Assembly (NCBI GenBank): GCA_049276455.1 | Contig: JBASWL010000024.1 | Span: 33,732-97,731, forward strand | DNA length: 64,000 nucleotides | Source: Georgfuchsia sp049276455 | Lineage (GTDB): Bacteria > Pseudomonadota > Gammaproteobacteria > Burkholderiales > Rhodocyclaceae | Direction: 5' to 3' | Part shown: positions 14,523 through 23,770 of the stretch, piece after piece | Numbering within the stretch: the first letter of the stretch is position 1 | How the letters are laid out: each line of letters opens with the position of its first letter | Position numbers and translations under genes: made by a program | Notes under the pieces: model-generated | Databases searched by the model: none | What the model saw: only the letters and a program-made list of their open reading frames with translations | What the model was told of the DNA's origin: nothing

Positions 14523-15683
14523 TTGCCTGAATTACCTGCGATAGTCGGCGCCTACGAGCATCCTCTACGCAAGGCGCCTGATTACACACCGCTACGATTC
14601 ATCGGCGAATCGGCCGCCGCCGCCATAGCGGATGCCGGCTTGACGCCGGCCGACGTAGACGGGCTTGCCTTTGTCGGCGAGCCCATGGGGGTGAACTACA
14701 TCTCCGAATATCTCAACCTGCATCCGCGCTGGTACGATGGTACCGCCATTGGCGGCTCGTCTTACTTATCTCACATCATGCATGCGTCCGATGCCATAAA
14801 GGCCGGCAAAGCTCGCGTGGTGCTCATCGCTTATGGCAGCACATCGCGCTCCATGGCCACAGCGCTAGGGTCAACCCCACGCCCCCAGATTGAAGACCCG
14901 GCCATGGTCAGCAATATGGACAGCTTTGATACCCCCTACGGCACCATCCTGGCGGCAACGTATGCATTGGTGGCACAACGCCACATGCACGAATTTGGCA
15001 CCACCCACGAGCAACTGGCTGAAATTGCCGTAGCTGCTCGTGCCCATGCCTCAATTAATCCCCTGGCGCGCTTCCGTGACCCGATTACGGTGGCCGATGT
15101 CATTGCTTCTCGCCCCATTGCGGCGCCGCTGCATATGCTCGACTGTTGCGTCATCACCGACGGTGGTGGCGCCATTGTCGTGGCTTCACCCGAAGTCGCA
15201 CGCAACTGCCGGCATAAACCGGTGCGAATCCTTGGTGGATCGGAAGCCGGGGCGCATGGACAAGGCGGGCATCGCCGCCTGCTCGACGTGGCGGCCAATC
15301 AGTCGGGACCGGCGGCGTTTGCCGCCACCGGCCTCAAAACCTCGGACGTAGACCTGTGCATGATCTACGACTCCTTCACCATCACCGTCTTGACCACGCT
15401 TGAAGGTCTGGGATTCTGCAAGCCGGGTGAAGGCGGGGCTTTCGTGCAGAACGGCCGTATCCGACTAGGTGGCGAACTGCCAGTTAACATTGATGGCGGT
15501 GCGCTATCGAATACGCATCCTGGCCGGCGTGGCCTCTTTCTGGCTATCGAATCCACACACCAGTTACGTGGCAACGCCGGTGTGCGTCAGGTTAAGGACG
15601 CAAAAATCGCGCTATGCCACGGCACGGGTGGTTATCTTAGCGGCCGTCACAGTGGCGTTACTTTGCTACTGGGAGCAGACTGA
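14523..15683 (+). CDS. Second thiolase-fold protein, Ltp2-like
   Basis: This 386-residue paralogue of the gene at 12711 begins PELPAIVGAYEHPLRKAP and ends with GTGGYLSGRHSGVTLLLGAD. The position of the thiolase Cys is again Gly (AIGGSSYLSH). The start is TTG at 14523; TAGGAAA eight bases upstream supports it, and no ATG is near. Its stop overlaps the next DUF35 start. Two divergent copies suggest retro-aldol steps on two different side-chain intermediates, or two different substrates. Confidence 0.85.
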   Translation: MPELPAIVGAYEHPLRKAPDYTPLRFIGESAAAAIADAGLTPADVDGLAFVGEPMGVNYISEYLNLHPRWYDGTAIGGSSYLSHIMHASDAIKAGKARVVLIAYGSTSRSMATALGSTPRPQIEDPAMVSNMDSFDTPYGTILAATYALVAQRHMHEFGTTHEQLAEIAVAARAHASINPLARFRDPITVADVIASRPIAAPLHMLDCCVITDGGGAIVVASPEVARNCRHKPVRILGGSEAGAHGQGGHRRLLDVAANQSGPAAFAATGLKTSDVDLCMIYDSFTITVLTTLEGLGFCKPGEGGAFVQNGRIRLGGELPVNIDGGALSNTHPGRRGLFLAIESTHQLRGNAGVRQVKDAKIALCHGTGGYLSGRHSGVTLLLGAD

Positions 15684-16096
15684 TGGAAGACATTACCTAT
15701 AACCGTCCGGCGCCCCGTGTGGACGTTTCAAACGCTGCCTACTGGAAGGCTGCGTTCGACAGCCAATTGATGCTGGCAGAATGTGGAGTCTGCAGCAAAT
15801 TGCATCATCCACCGCAAGCAGTATGTCCCTTTTGCTGGTCTTCCAGAATTAAGCCAAAATTTGCCAGCGGGCATGGTACCGTTAATTCGTATTCCATCGT
15901 GTACCAGAGCGGCGACCCGGCATTCAAGCATCTTGTGCCCTACGTGCTAGCCTATGTTGATCTTGAAGAAGGATTGTCGATGGTCACCAACGTGGTGAAT
16001 TGTGATATCAACAAGGTATCTATCGGCATGAAGATAAAATCTGTGTTCGAGCAAACATCCGATAAAACCGGTGCAGTGCTGTTCGAACCAGCGTGA
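15683..16096 (+). CDS. Second DUF35 OB-fold zinc-ribbon protein
   Basis: This 137-residue protein has the ribbon CGVCSKLHHPPQAVCPFC near residues 35-52 (Cx2Cx10Cx2C) and a C-terminal OB fold. Its ATG overlaps the TGA of the thiolase-like gene by one base, which points to equimolar production of the two subunits. It is diverged from the first DUF35 copy, so each thiolase-like protein probably has its own partner. Confidence 0.9.
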   Translation: MEDITYNRPAPRVDVSNAAYWKAAFDSQLMLAECGVCSKLHHPPQAVCPFCWSSRIKPKFASGHGTVNSYSIVYQSGDPAFKHLVPYVLAYVDLEEGLSMVTNVVNCDINKVSIGMKIKSVFEQTSDKTGAVLFEPA

Positions 16097-16165
16097 TGCA
16101 AACTTATTAATCGTAGCAACTCAACCAGTTGGCGACAACGCCATCGCAACAATGGAGATATTTAT

Positions 16166-16921
16166 ATGAGCATGACCATCAATCTTGAAGGACGTATTGC
16201 CGCCGTGACCGGTGCCGGACAAGGCTTGGGCCAGGCTTATGCCGAAGCACTTGCTGCCGCCGGAGCCACCGTGCTCGTGAATGACTACAACGCCGATCTG
16301 GCCAATGCGGTTGCAGAAGGCATCGTGAAAGCTGGCGGCAAGGCCGAAGCAGCGCCTGGCGACGTGTCCAAGCCCGGCTACTTCGATGAACTCGTGGCGC
16401 ATGCCGTGGCGAAATACAAGTCGTTTGACATCATCGTCAACAATGCCGGTGTCGGCCGCCCGGCAATGCTGTGGAAGATGACCGACGAAGAGTGGGATCA
16501 GGTCATCGCCATCAACCAGAACGCGACGTTTCGCAGCATTCGTGCCGCTGCCCGTCAGATGATGGCACAGAAGTTTGGGCGCATCATCAATATCACGTCG
16601 GCTGCGGCCCTTGACGGTTCCATGGGACAGATCAACTACTCCGCCACCAAGGGCGCGATCATTGCCATGACCAAATCTGCAGCAAAGGAACTGGCAACCT
16701 ATGGCATCACTTGCAACGCCATTGCTCCGGTTGCCTCGACGCCGATGACGAAGACCGTCGAGACTAACGAAAAGTTCTATGCCGCAATGATGGCACGCAT
16801 TCCCATGAAGCGCTTTGCGCCAACCAGCGAGATCGCACCTGCCGTTGTTTATCTCGCCTCGGATTACGCCAGCTACACCACCGGCCACGTCATGCTGGTC
16901 GATGGCGGATGTTCAATGTAA
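16166..16921 (+). CDS. Short-chain dehydrogenase/reductase
   Basis: This 251-residue SDR has the classical cofactor motif TGAGQGLG near residue 17, NNAG near residue 93 and the Ser-Tyr-Lys triad (TSAAALDGSMGQINYSATKG) near residues 143-160. It oxidises or reduces a hydroxyl/keto pair; the resemblance is to the dehydrogenase part of peroxisomal multifunctional enzyme 2 (HSD17B4). A separate MaoC hydratase like the HSD17B4 hydratase domain follows after 28 bases, so the two together may perform hydration and 3-hydroxyacyl-CoA oxidation. Confidence 0.9.
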   Translation: MSMTINLEGRIAAVTGAGQGLGQAYAEALAAAGATVLVNDYNADLANAVAEGIVKAGGKAEAAPGDVSKPGYFDELVAHAVAKYKSFDIIVNNAGVGRPAMLWKMTDEEWDQVIAINQNATFRSIRAAARQMMAQKFGRIINITSAAALDGSMGQINYSATKGAIIAMTKSAAKELATYGITCNAIAPVASTPMTKTVETNEKFYAAMMARIPMKRFAPTSEIAPAVVYLASDYASYTTGHVMLVDGGCSM

Positions 16922-16949
16922 TTGCCCGATACCTGGGGAAACACGATCC

Positions 16950-17837
16950 ATGCCACTTCATTACGAAAACCTGAAAAGCCACGAATTTCCTGAGCTGACC
17001 CAGACCTATACCGAGCGCGACAGCATGCTTTACGCGCTCGGGATCGGCATGGGGAGCGATCCCATGGATACAAAGCAGCTTCGCTTCGTCTATGAGAAGA
17101 ATCAGCAGGCCGTCCCCACCATGCCGGTGGTAATGACCCACCCCGGGCTGTGGCCCAAGGAGCCGAAGTTCGGCATCGACTGGGTGAAAGTTGTGCATGG
17201 CGAGCAGTGGCTCGAAGTCCATAAGCCGCTGCCGCCGAAGGGCCGCGTACGGACGCGCATGCGCAACACCAACGTCATCGACAAGGGTGCCGGCAAGGGC
17301 GCGATTGTGCTGCACCAGAGGGAGATGTTCGACGACGAGACAGGCGACAAGCTGGCGACGCTGGCCTGGGTGCTGTTTGCCCGCGGTGACGGCGGCTGGC
17401 TCGACCTGCCGCACAATCAGGGTAAGCAGAGCGATCCTCCGCTGCCTTCCCTGCCAAAAACGCCGGAAGACCGCGCGCCTGACATCGTCTGCGACTTGGC
17501 CACGCTGCCGCAGCAGGCGCTGATCTATCGGCACAACGGCGACTGGAATCCACTACACGTCGATCCCGACCTTGCCAGGGCGGCGCAGTTCCCGCGTCCG
17601 ATCCTGCAAGGGCTTTGCACCTACGGGATCGCCTGTCATGCGATCTTGAAGAGCCTTTGCGATTACGACGCTTCGCGTTTTGGCGGAATTTCGGTGCGCT
17701 TCTCCTCGCCGGTGTATCCGGGCGATACGATTCGTACCGAGATGTGGAAGCAAAACGACGGCAAGATCCAGTTCCGCTCGCTTGCAGTGGAGCGCGATGT
17801 CGTTGTGCTGAACAATGGCGTTGCAACTTTGAGGTAA
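16950..17837 (+). CDS. 2-enoyl-CoA hydratase 2 (MaoC double hot-dog)
   Basis: This 295-residue protein is the size of a double hot-dog hydratase 2. The catalytic motif DWNPLH is present near residues 197-202, followed by the GLCTYGIACHAI helix. It hydrates trans-2-enoyl-CoA to the (R)-3-hydroxyacyl-CoA. In the frame an earlier start would run inside the SDR gene, so the ATG at 16950 after TGGGGAAA is chosen. With the SDR it forms a split version of the HSD17B4 multifunctional enzyme, as Hsd4B-type enzymes do in actinobacterial steroid catabolism. Confidence 0.9.
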   Translation: MPLHYENLKSHEFPELTQTYTERDSMLYALGIGMGSDPMDTKQLRFVYEKNQQAVPTMPVVMTHPGLWPKEPKFGIDWVKVVHGEQWLEVHKPLPPKGRVRTRMRNTNVIDKGAGKGAIVLHQREMFDDETGDKLATLAWVLFARGDGGWLDLPHNQGKQSDPPLPSLPKTPEDRAPDIVCDLATLPQQALIYRHNGDWNPLHVDPDLARAAQFPRPILQGLCTYGIACHAILKSLCDYDASRFGGISVRFSSPVYPGDTIRTEMWKQNDGKIQFRSLAVERDVVVLNNGVATLR

Positions 17838-17857
17838 GCGGTCCCATCTTTTGGTAC

Positions 17858-17883
17858 GCGCGCGCCGATGGCGCGCGCTTTTT
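17858..17883 (+). terminator. Rho-independent terminator after the hydratase
   Basis: A nine-base stem GCGCGCGCC/GGCGCGCGC with a three-base loop is followed by TTTTT (17879-17883). It ends the first part of the operon. The next gene begins only 33 bases later with a weak ribosome binding site, so some read-through or a promoter inside the hydratase gene is needed. Confidence 0.88.
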
Positions 17884-17915
17884 GGATATTCCACACGCTA
17901 TTTTCGGTCACAGTC

Positions 17916-19079
17916 ATGATCCATGAACTTCCCCTGGTGGCAATACCGGAGCAGGACGAGGCGCTGCGCCTCGAAGTGCGTGATTTTGCACGCCGTTATG
18001 TTGCCAATATGGCGCCCGATCTGCGTGCGCGTTCCTGGATGGGCTTCGATGCAGAGTTCAGTCACCAACTGGCCGAACGCGGCTGGCTTGGCCTGACGCT
18101 GCCAAAGGAATACGGCGGAAAAGGACGCGGCCACTTCGCACGTTTTGTTGTCGTCGAAGAATTACTTGCGGCAGGTGCGCCGGTCACGGCCCACTGGATT
18201 GCTGACCGGCAAAGCGGCCCCTTGATTGCCAAATACGGCACCGAAGCGCAGAAGCAGTTCTATCTGCCAAAAATATGCAAGGCCGAGGCGTTCATCTGCA
18301 TCGGGATGAGCGAACCGAATGCCGGCTCAGATCTGGCCAGCGTTGGCAGCAAGGCAGAGAAGACGCCGACCGGCTGGAAATTGAACGGGCGCAAGATATG
18401 GACGACCAACGCGCACCGCTCGCACTACATCATCGCGCTGGTGCGTACCTCGGGTGTGCCTGCTGACCGGAACAAGGGGTTGTCGCAGCTGATCGTCGAT
18501 CTCAAGCTGCCTGGCATCACGATACGGCCGATTATGGATCTGGCCGGTGACTCCCACTTCTCCGAAATCTTCTTTGACGATGTTGAACTGGCAGACGATG
18601 CACTGATCGGCAAGGAAGGTTGTGGCTGGGAGCAGGTCACTGCCGAACTGGCTTTCGAGCGTAGCGGTCCGGAGCGTTTGTATTCAAGCGTGGTGCTACT
18701 GGAGGAATGGCTTAACTACCTGCGCCGTAGCACTCAAGCAAAAACCCAACCCAGCACAACGAATATCGCCCTCCTCGGTCGTTTTGTTTCCCATCTGGCC
18801 GTGCTGCGCGAGATGTCGCTGTCGATCACCGAGAAGCTTTCCCGCGGCGAGAGTCCAGCCATCGAGGCAGCATTGGTAAAGGATCTCGGTACAGAACTGG
18901 AGCAAGCCATACCGACACTGATTGCCGATGCATTGGCGGAGACGCCGGACGATGATGTCGAGGCACCACTTGCCAAGACACTGGCCTATGTCAGCCAGGT
19001 AGCGCCCACATTCTCGCTGCGTGGCGGTACCCGGGAAATCCTGCGCGGAATGATTGCCCGCGGTCTTGGCCTGCGTTAA
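17916..19079 (+). CDS. Acyl-CoA dehydrogenase, large subunit of a two-gene enzyme
   Basis: This 387-residue protein has LPKEYGGKGRGHFARFVVVE in the N-terminal domain, GMSEPNAGSDLAS and NGRKIWTTNAH in the middle, and LRGGTREILRGMIARGLGLR at the end. A Glu in LAFERSGPERL is at the position used as catalytic base in related steroid dehydrogenases. A shorter dehydrogenase-like gene follows after 17 bases. In Mycobacterium, steroid acyl-CoA dehydrogenases are alpha2beta2 complexes encoded by such adjacent pairs (FadE28/29 and others). The ATG at 17916 is preferred to one inside the terminator. Confidence 0.87.
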   Translation: MIHELPLVAIPEQDEALRLEVRDFARRYVANMAPDLRARSWMGFDAEFSHQLAERGWLGLTLPKEYGGKGRGHFARFVVVEELLAAGAPVTAHWIADRQSGPLIAKYGTEAQKQFYLPKICKAEAFICIGMSEPNAGSDLASVGSKAEKTPTGWKLNGRKIWTTNAHRSHYIIALVRTSGVPADRNKGLSQLIVDLKLPGITIRPIMDLAGDSHFSEIFFDDVELADDALIGKEGCGWEQVTAELAFERSGPERLYSSVVLLEEWLNYLRRSTQAKTQPSTTNIALLGRFVSHLAVLREMSLSITEKLSRGESPAIEAALVKDLGTELEQAIPTLIADALAETPDDDVEAPLAKTLAYVSQVAPTFSLRGGTREILRGMIARGLGLR

Positions 19080-19096
19080 AAGAACTGGAGCTTTCT

Positions 19097-20128
19097 ATGG
19101 TTGACAATTTGCTGGCCGATGCGCTGGAAGAATTCCTTGCCGGTTGCTGCACCCCGAAACGGGTGCGCGAAATCGAGGCCGAACCCTCTGGCGATGTAGC
19201 CCGCGCTTTATGGAATGAAGTACAGGATTCCGGCTTTGCCGACGCCCTGATCGCCGAAACCCAAGGCGGTGCCGGGCTTGGGCTCTCGGATGCAGCGCTG
19301 GTGGCAATGGCCTGTGGCAGACATGCAATGCCCCTGCCCATGGCATTGACGCTTCCGGTACGAGCTGCGCTGGCTAGTGTTGTCGAGGTTCCATCCGGGC
19401 CGACCACCATAGCGCAGCAAATGCATGCGATTCCTGACACCGGTCCCATCACATGCACGGCAGTTCCTTATGGTCTCGCGGCAGACTGGGTGCTGTTGAG
19501 TTCCCCCTCGGCAGATTGGCTGCTGCCCACAGTCGGCGCAGTCCGGCAACCTTCCGGCGGCCAGGGCAGCGTTGCTGCCGATATTCGCTGGGAACGCATG
19601 CCCGAGAATGCTGTTGAGCTACCGCGTACTCAAGGTTCTGCCAATTGGCGCGCTACAGCTGCGGCATTTGTCGCTGCGCAAATGGCAGGCGCAATGGAAC
19701 GTCTGCTCGAAATGACGATAAGCTACGCTAACGACCGTTCACAGTTCGGCAAGCCGATCAGCAAGTTACAGGTGATCCAGCACCAGATCAGCGTCATGGC
19801 GGAGCAAACCTTCGCCACGCGCACTGCTGCGTTGATCGGTCTCTCTGGCACCGACGTTCAGGTTGATCCGTTGCGCGCCGCCATCGCCAAGTCGCGTGCA
19901 GGTGCCGCTGCCGTTACCGTTACTGCATCGAGCCACGCCGTGCATGGCGCCATCGGGGTGACTGAAGAATTCGATCTCCAGCTATATACACGCCGACTGC
20001 ACGAATGGCGTGGCCAGTACGGCGGCGAAACCTATTGGCATCAGGTATTGGGCAATGCGCTCATCGACGATACCGTACCGCCGCTGGAATTCATCATGAA
20101 GCTGGCCGCTCCGGTCAGCACATCCTAA
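19097..20128 (+). CDS. Acyl-CoA dehydrogenase, small subunit
   Basis: This 343-residue protein is shorter than a normal acyl-CoA dehydrogenase and its N-terminal and middle domains are strongly reduced. The FAD-binding segment DRSQFGKPISKLQVIQHQIS and the helix SSHAVHGAIGVTEEFDLQLY are kept. It should complete the FAD site of the upstream subunit. No clear catalytic Glu is visible. Ribosome binding comes from AACTGGAGC just before the ATG. Confidence 0.85.
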   Translation: MVDNLLADALEEFLAGCCTPKRVREIEAEPSGDVARALWNEVQDSGFADALIAETQGGAGLGLSDAALVAMACGRHAMPLPMALTLPVRAALASVVEVPSGPTTIAQQMHAIPDTGPITCTAVPYGLAADWVLLSSPSADWLLPTVGAVRQPSGGQGSVAADIRWERMPENAVELPRTQGSANWRATAAAFVAAQMAGAMERLLEMTISYANDRSQFGKPISKLQVIQHQISVMAEQTFATRTAALIGLSGTDVQVDPLRAAIAKSRAGAAAVTVTASSHAVHGAIGVTEEFDLQLYTRRLHEWRGQYGGETYWHQVLGNALIDDTVPPLEFIMKLAAPVSTS

Positions 20129-20148
20129 ACACTGTTTGAAAGACCACC

Positions 20149-20937
20149 ATGAACGTCCTCAAATACCAGCAAGATGGCAGCATCGTCACACTGACCCTGG
20201 ATCACCCTGAGTCTCGCAATGCATTGACAGGCAATACGGCTGTCGATGAATTCGTCCAGGCCTGCGCCCGCATCAATGCCGATCTCAGCGTCAAGGTTGT
20301 TGTTCTGACGGGGGCCGGGAGCGTTTTCTCTTCGGGTGGCAATGTCAAGGACATGAAGCGTTTTGCTGATCACTTGATTCCCCCGGCAGAGATTCGCGAC
20401 TGGTACCAGACAGGAATTCAGCGACTGCCGCTGGCGCTATACAACCTCGATGTGCCGACGATCGCAGCTGTCAACGGCGCCGCGATCGGCGCAGGATGTG
20501 ACCTCACCTGCATGTGTGATATACGCATCGCGTCCCAGACTGCAAAGTTCGCCGAGAGTTTCATCAAGGTTGGCCTCGTACCTGGGGATGGTGGTGCATG
20601 GTTGCTGCAACGTATTGTCGGTTCCTCCAAGGCAGCTGAAATGACCTTTACAGGCGATCTCATCGATGCCGAGGAAGCGCTGAAGTGTGGATTGGTGAGC
20701 CGTGTTGTACCATCCGAACAGTTGATGGAATCGGCTTATGATATGGCTCGGCGCATTGCCGCAAATCCGGGAGCGACCTTGCGACTGTCCAAGAAGCTGA
20801 TGCGCGAATCGGGCCATCTGCGTCTGGATTCCCTGCTGGAAATGTCGGCAGGTTATCAGGCGGTGGCTCACATGACACCGGGTCACTCAGAAGCTGTAAA
20901 TGCCTTCATCGAAAAGCGACCGCCCAAGTTCGACTGA
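20149..20937 (+). CDS. Enoyl-CoA hydratase/isomerase (crotonase family)
   Basis: This 262-residue protein shows the crotonase oxyanion-hole motifs GAGSVFSSGGNVKDMK near residue 50 and NGAAIGAGCDLTCMCDIRIA near residue 105. The segment FAESFIKVGLVPGDGGAWLL replaces the usual PE-GxxPGAGGT of true hydratases, so it may be an isomerase or hydrolase-type crotonase rather than a simple hydratase. It lies 20 bases after the small dehydrogenase subunit and probably acts on its product. Confidence 0.88.
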   Translation: MNVLKYQQDGSIVTLTLDHPESRNALTGNTAVDEFVQACARINADLSVKVVVLTGAGSVFSSGGNVKDMKRFADHLIPPAEIRDWYQTGIQRLPLALYNLDVPTIAAVNGAAIGAGCDLTCMCDIRIASQTAKFAESFIKVGLVPGDGGAWLLQRIVGSSKAAEMTFTGDLIDAEEALKCGLVSRVVPSEQLMESAYDMARRIAANPGATLRLSKKLMRESGHLRLDSLLEMSAGYQAVAHMTPGHSEAVNAFIEKRPPKFD

Positions 20938-21005
20938 TTTATCCGGGCATAAATACAAATAATACTCAACTAACGTGTAATGCAATTCCATCTTTGGAGA
21001 CAGCC

Positions 21006-22649
21006 ATGGTTAATCCTAAAAAAGTCCCTCTTCCCCTAATACAAAAATTCAAAGATGAAGGGTATTGGGTAGGCAGGACCATTATTGATTTTCTCAATGA
21101 AACTGAAAAGATGCACCCGGATAAGACGGCGGTTATCTACAAAGATGAGTCATACACCTTTGCCGACTTCAAGCGCATTTCGCTGCATCTTGCGTCGCAG
21201 CTAAAGCAGGCCGGGATCGGGAAGGGCGATATCGTCTCTGTGCAGTTGCCCAACTGCCCGCAATTCATGTTCCTGCAGGTAGCACTCTCAGTAATTGGCG
21301 CCATCATTGCCCCGATCCATCTGGTGGCCAGAAAGCGGGATCTCTACTCCAATCTCAATTTCTGCGGTTCCAAAGCGTTAGTGTTCCAGTCTGAATATGG
21401 CAACCGCAATTACCTTGAGGAATATGCCGATATCCGCGAGAATGTTCCTTCACTGCAAAAACTCATCGTGCGCGGGGAACTTCCGGGCGGCAAAGTCCCT
21501 GCCGGCCATATAGCCTTCGACGACCTCACGACCAATAACCGTGGCAATGAAACTATCGTCCCCTGCACCGGACCTGACGATATCTTCTACCTCAACTTCA
21601 CCTCCGGCACCGAAGGCGACCCCAAGGGATTTCTGCACACATTCAACACCATCACCTCATTTGTTTATCACCTTGGCAACGACTGGAAGCTGTCGAACAA
21701 AGACTCCTTCCTGTCGCTGAGTCCGATGACCCACACCTTTGGTCATACCATCACCTATTACTGTGTCATGCAGGGAGTCAAGGTCGTCCTCGTGGACAAA
21801 TTTGAACCCGGCGAAGCGCTGAGAACAATCAAAGCTGAGAACGTAAACCTGATTCAAGGCACGCCGGCCCACATCTACGGCATTCTCGACCACGAAAATT
21901 TTGCCAGTTTCGACATCAAATCGCTTCGCATCGTCTTTGCTGGCGGGGCACTGGTGCCCAAGGAACTGCTGCTGAAAGTCAGAAAGTTGCTGGGCGCCGA
22001 AACGCTCAATGGCTACGGCATGGGCGAAGACCTGCTGCATACCGTCACCAGAGTGGATGACCCCGACTGGGCCAAGACCGAAACCGTCGGCAAAGCGTTT
22101 GGTGGTTCCGAGATAAAACTCTTCGATCCCACGCCCTCGGATGATGACAAGAACATCCTCATTGGCGAGATCGGATATCGCGGCCCGTACCTGTTCATTG
22201 AATACTTCAAGAACCCGGCGCGCACTGACGATACCCGCGATGATGAAGGCTGGTTCCATACCGGCGATGTAGGTTATGTGGATGCGGAAGGCTACCTGCG
22301 GATCACGGGCCGGAAAAAAGACCTGATCAACCGCGGTGGCACCAAGATCTCTCCGGGCGAGATCGAAGGCATTCTCAAGTTTCATCCCAAGATACGCGAC
22401 ATCGCCATCGTCGCCATGCCGGATCGGGTCATGGGTGAACGGTGTTGTGCCTACGCGATTCTTCAGCCTGGCGCCGGCTCGCTCACCCTCGAAGAACTCG
22501 GCGCTTTCCTCAAGGAGCACGAAGTCACCCCTTACAAATGGCCAGAGCGGCTGGAAATTGCCACTGAGTTCCCGATGACGCCGACCGGGAAAGTACGCAA
22601 GGAAGAACTCAGAAAAATGTTGTTGGATAAACTGGCCAACGCAAACTAG
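21006..22649 (+). CDS. Second acyl-CoA synthetase (AMP-forming ligase)
   Basis: This 547-residue ANL ligase has motif A3 FYLNFTSGTEGDPKGFLHTF near residue 195, NGYGMGEDLLHTV at the A5 position, FHTGDVGYVDAEGYLRITGR at A7-A8 and the C-terminal Lys in TPTGKVRKEELRKML. The A3 motif FTSGTEG resembles that of aryl or cyclohexane-carboxylate ligases. A different fold detail from the ligase at 10687 suggests a different acid. The ATG at 21006 follows GGAGACA and is preferred to a TTG four codons earlier. Sixty-eight bases separate it from the crotonase gene. Confidence 0.88.
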   Translation: MVNPKKVPLPLIQKFKDEGYWVGRTIIDFLNETEKMHPDKTAVIYKDESYTFADFKRISLHLASQLKQAGIGKGDIVSVQLPNCPQFMFLQVALSVIGAIIAPIHLVARKRDLYSNLNFCGSKALVFQSEYGNRNYLEEYADIRENVPSLQKLIVRGELPGGKVPAGHIAFDDLTTNNRGNETIVPCTGPDDIFYLNFTSGTEGDPKGFLHTFNTITSFVYHLGNDWKLSNKDSFLSLSPMTHTFGHTITYYCVMQGVKVVLVDKFEPGEALRTIKAENVNLIQGTPAHIYGILDHENFASFDIKSLRIVFAGGALVPKELLLKVRKLLGAETLNGYGMGEDLLHTVTRVDDPDWAKTETVGKAFGGSEIKLFDPTPSDDDKNILIGEIGYRGPYLFIEYFKNPARTDDTRDDEGWFHTGDVGYVDAEGYLRITGRKKDLINRGGTKISPGEIEGILKFHPKIRDIAIVAMPDRVMGERCCAYAILQPGAGSLTLEELGAFLKEHEVTPYKWPERLEIATEFPMTPTGKVRKEELRKMLLDKLANAN

Positions 22650-22744
22650 GACCAAACCAATCACACGAAACAGCAAGCTTGCTTATTCTGATTAACACCC
22701 ACCGATGATGCCGATTGCATAACAATCACTCGGAAGGAGACAAT

Positions 22745-23656
22745 ATGGAAGAAATAAGAGGAATTGACATGATGAACTACCCGGATGCCGGGGGGTTTGA
22801 CAAGGAGTTCATGTTTCAATTCAAAGAATACCAGGTGATGTGCTCGGGAACGTTCAAGACGGTCTTCAAGGGCCACATTCCGAACCGGGAAGAGTACAAG
22901 AAGATCCAGGATCAGGGCTTCATGAAGAAAAATGCCTCACCTGAAGCACTGGTTGCCGAAATGGATGCAGCAGGGTTTGACTATGTCGTTCTGAGCGACA
23001 TGAAGATGTGGTCTCCCCGTTATCACCATCAGCTGATCTACGGCGCAGAAATGACGGTGGATATTCTTGGCGAAATCGTCACCCGCGGTAAAGGCCGCAT
23101 CATCGGCGGAGCCGGCTATAACCCGTTCAGGATTTCCGAAAGCCTGAGAGACATCGAGCGGGGAGTAAAGGAATACGGCTTCAAGTACGCCTATATGCAC
23201 CCCATTACCTTCGGCATTGCCCCCAACGACAAGAAATGCTACCCCCTGTATGGAAAATGCATGGATCTGGGGATATCCGTCGGGATGCAGGTTGGTCACT
23301 CTGCGGAGCCGCTGCCCAGTGAAGTTGGCCGCCCCATGTACGTCGATGAAGTAGCGATCGATTTCCCCGACCTGAAAATCAATCTGTCACACACCGGCTA
23401 TCCCTGGATAGACGAATGGTGCTCGATGTTATGGCGGCACAACAATGTCTACGGCGACATATCCGCCTACAATCCTGCGCACTTGGAGCCGGCCACAATC
23501 GAATTCATCAAGAGCCGCGGGCAGGACAAGGTGATGTTCGGCACCAATGGCTACGGTCTCGACGGCATGAAAAAGGCCTTCCTGTCATTGGACATCAAGG
23601 ACTCGATAAAGAAAAAAGTATTAAGGGACAACGCATTGGGGTTTCTGGGCCTTTAA
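22745..23656 (+). CDS. Amidohydrolase-superfamily protein with altered metal site
   Basis: This 303-residue protein has the TIM-barrel outline of the ACMSD/decarboxylase branch of amidohydrolases: VGHSAEP near residue 190, INLSHTGYPWIDEW near residue 215 and VMFGTNGYGLDGM near residue 265. Two metal-ligand positions differ from the family. The N-terminal HxH is replaced by MMN (GIDMMNYPD), and the usual Asp of FGTDYP is Asn (FGTNGYG). It may have lost metal-dependent catalysis or do another reaction. The ATG at 22745 follows a strong GAAGGAGA. It sits between a CoA ligase and a Ddn-like protein. Confidence 0.78.
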   Translation: MEEIRGIDMMNYPDAGGFDKEFMFQFKEYQVMCSGTFKTVFKGHIPNREEYKKIQDQGFMKKNASPEALVAEMDAAGFDYVVLSDMKMWSPRYHHQLIYGAEMTVDILGEIVTRGKGRIIGGAGYNPFRISESLRDIERGVKEYGFKYAYMHPITFGIAPNDKKCYPLYGKCMDLGISVGMQVGHSAEPLPSEVGRPMYVDEVAIDFPDLKINLSHTGYPWIDEWCSMLWRHNNVYGDISAYNPAHLEPATIEFIKSRGQDKVMFGTNGYGLDGMKKAFLSLDIKDSIKKKVLRDNALGFLGL

Positions 23657-23770
23657 CAGCGTAGCCATGGAAGTGAAAATTGCAAGCAGACATGCCTTAA
23701 TCTGTTCATCAGTAGGATGACCAAAGCAGGCGTATTATTTGATTTTTCACAGTATCAATAAGAAAGGAAA

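Noticed and set aside
12711..15683. Annotation of both thiolase-fold genes as acetyl-CoA acetyltransferases
   Set aside because: The nucleophile Cys is absent in both, and each is paired with a DUF35 protein, which fits retro-aldolases better.
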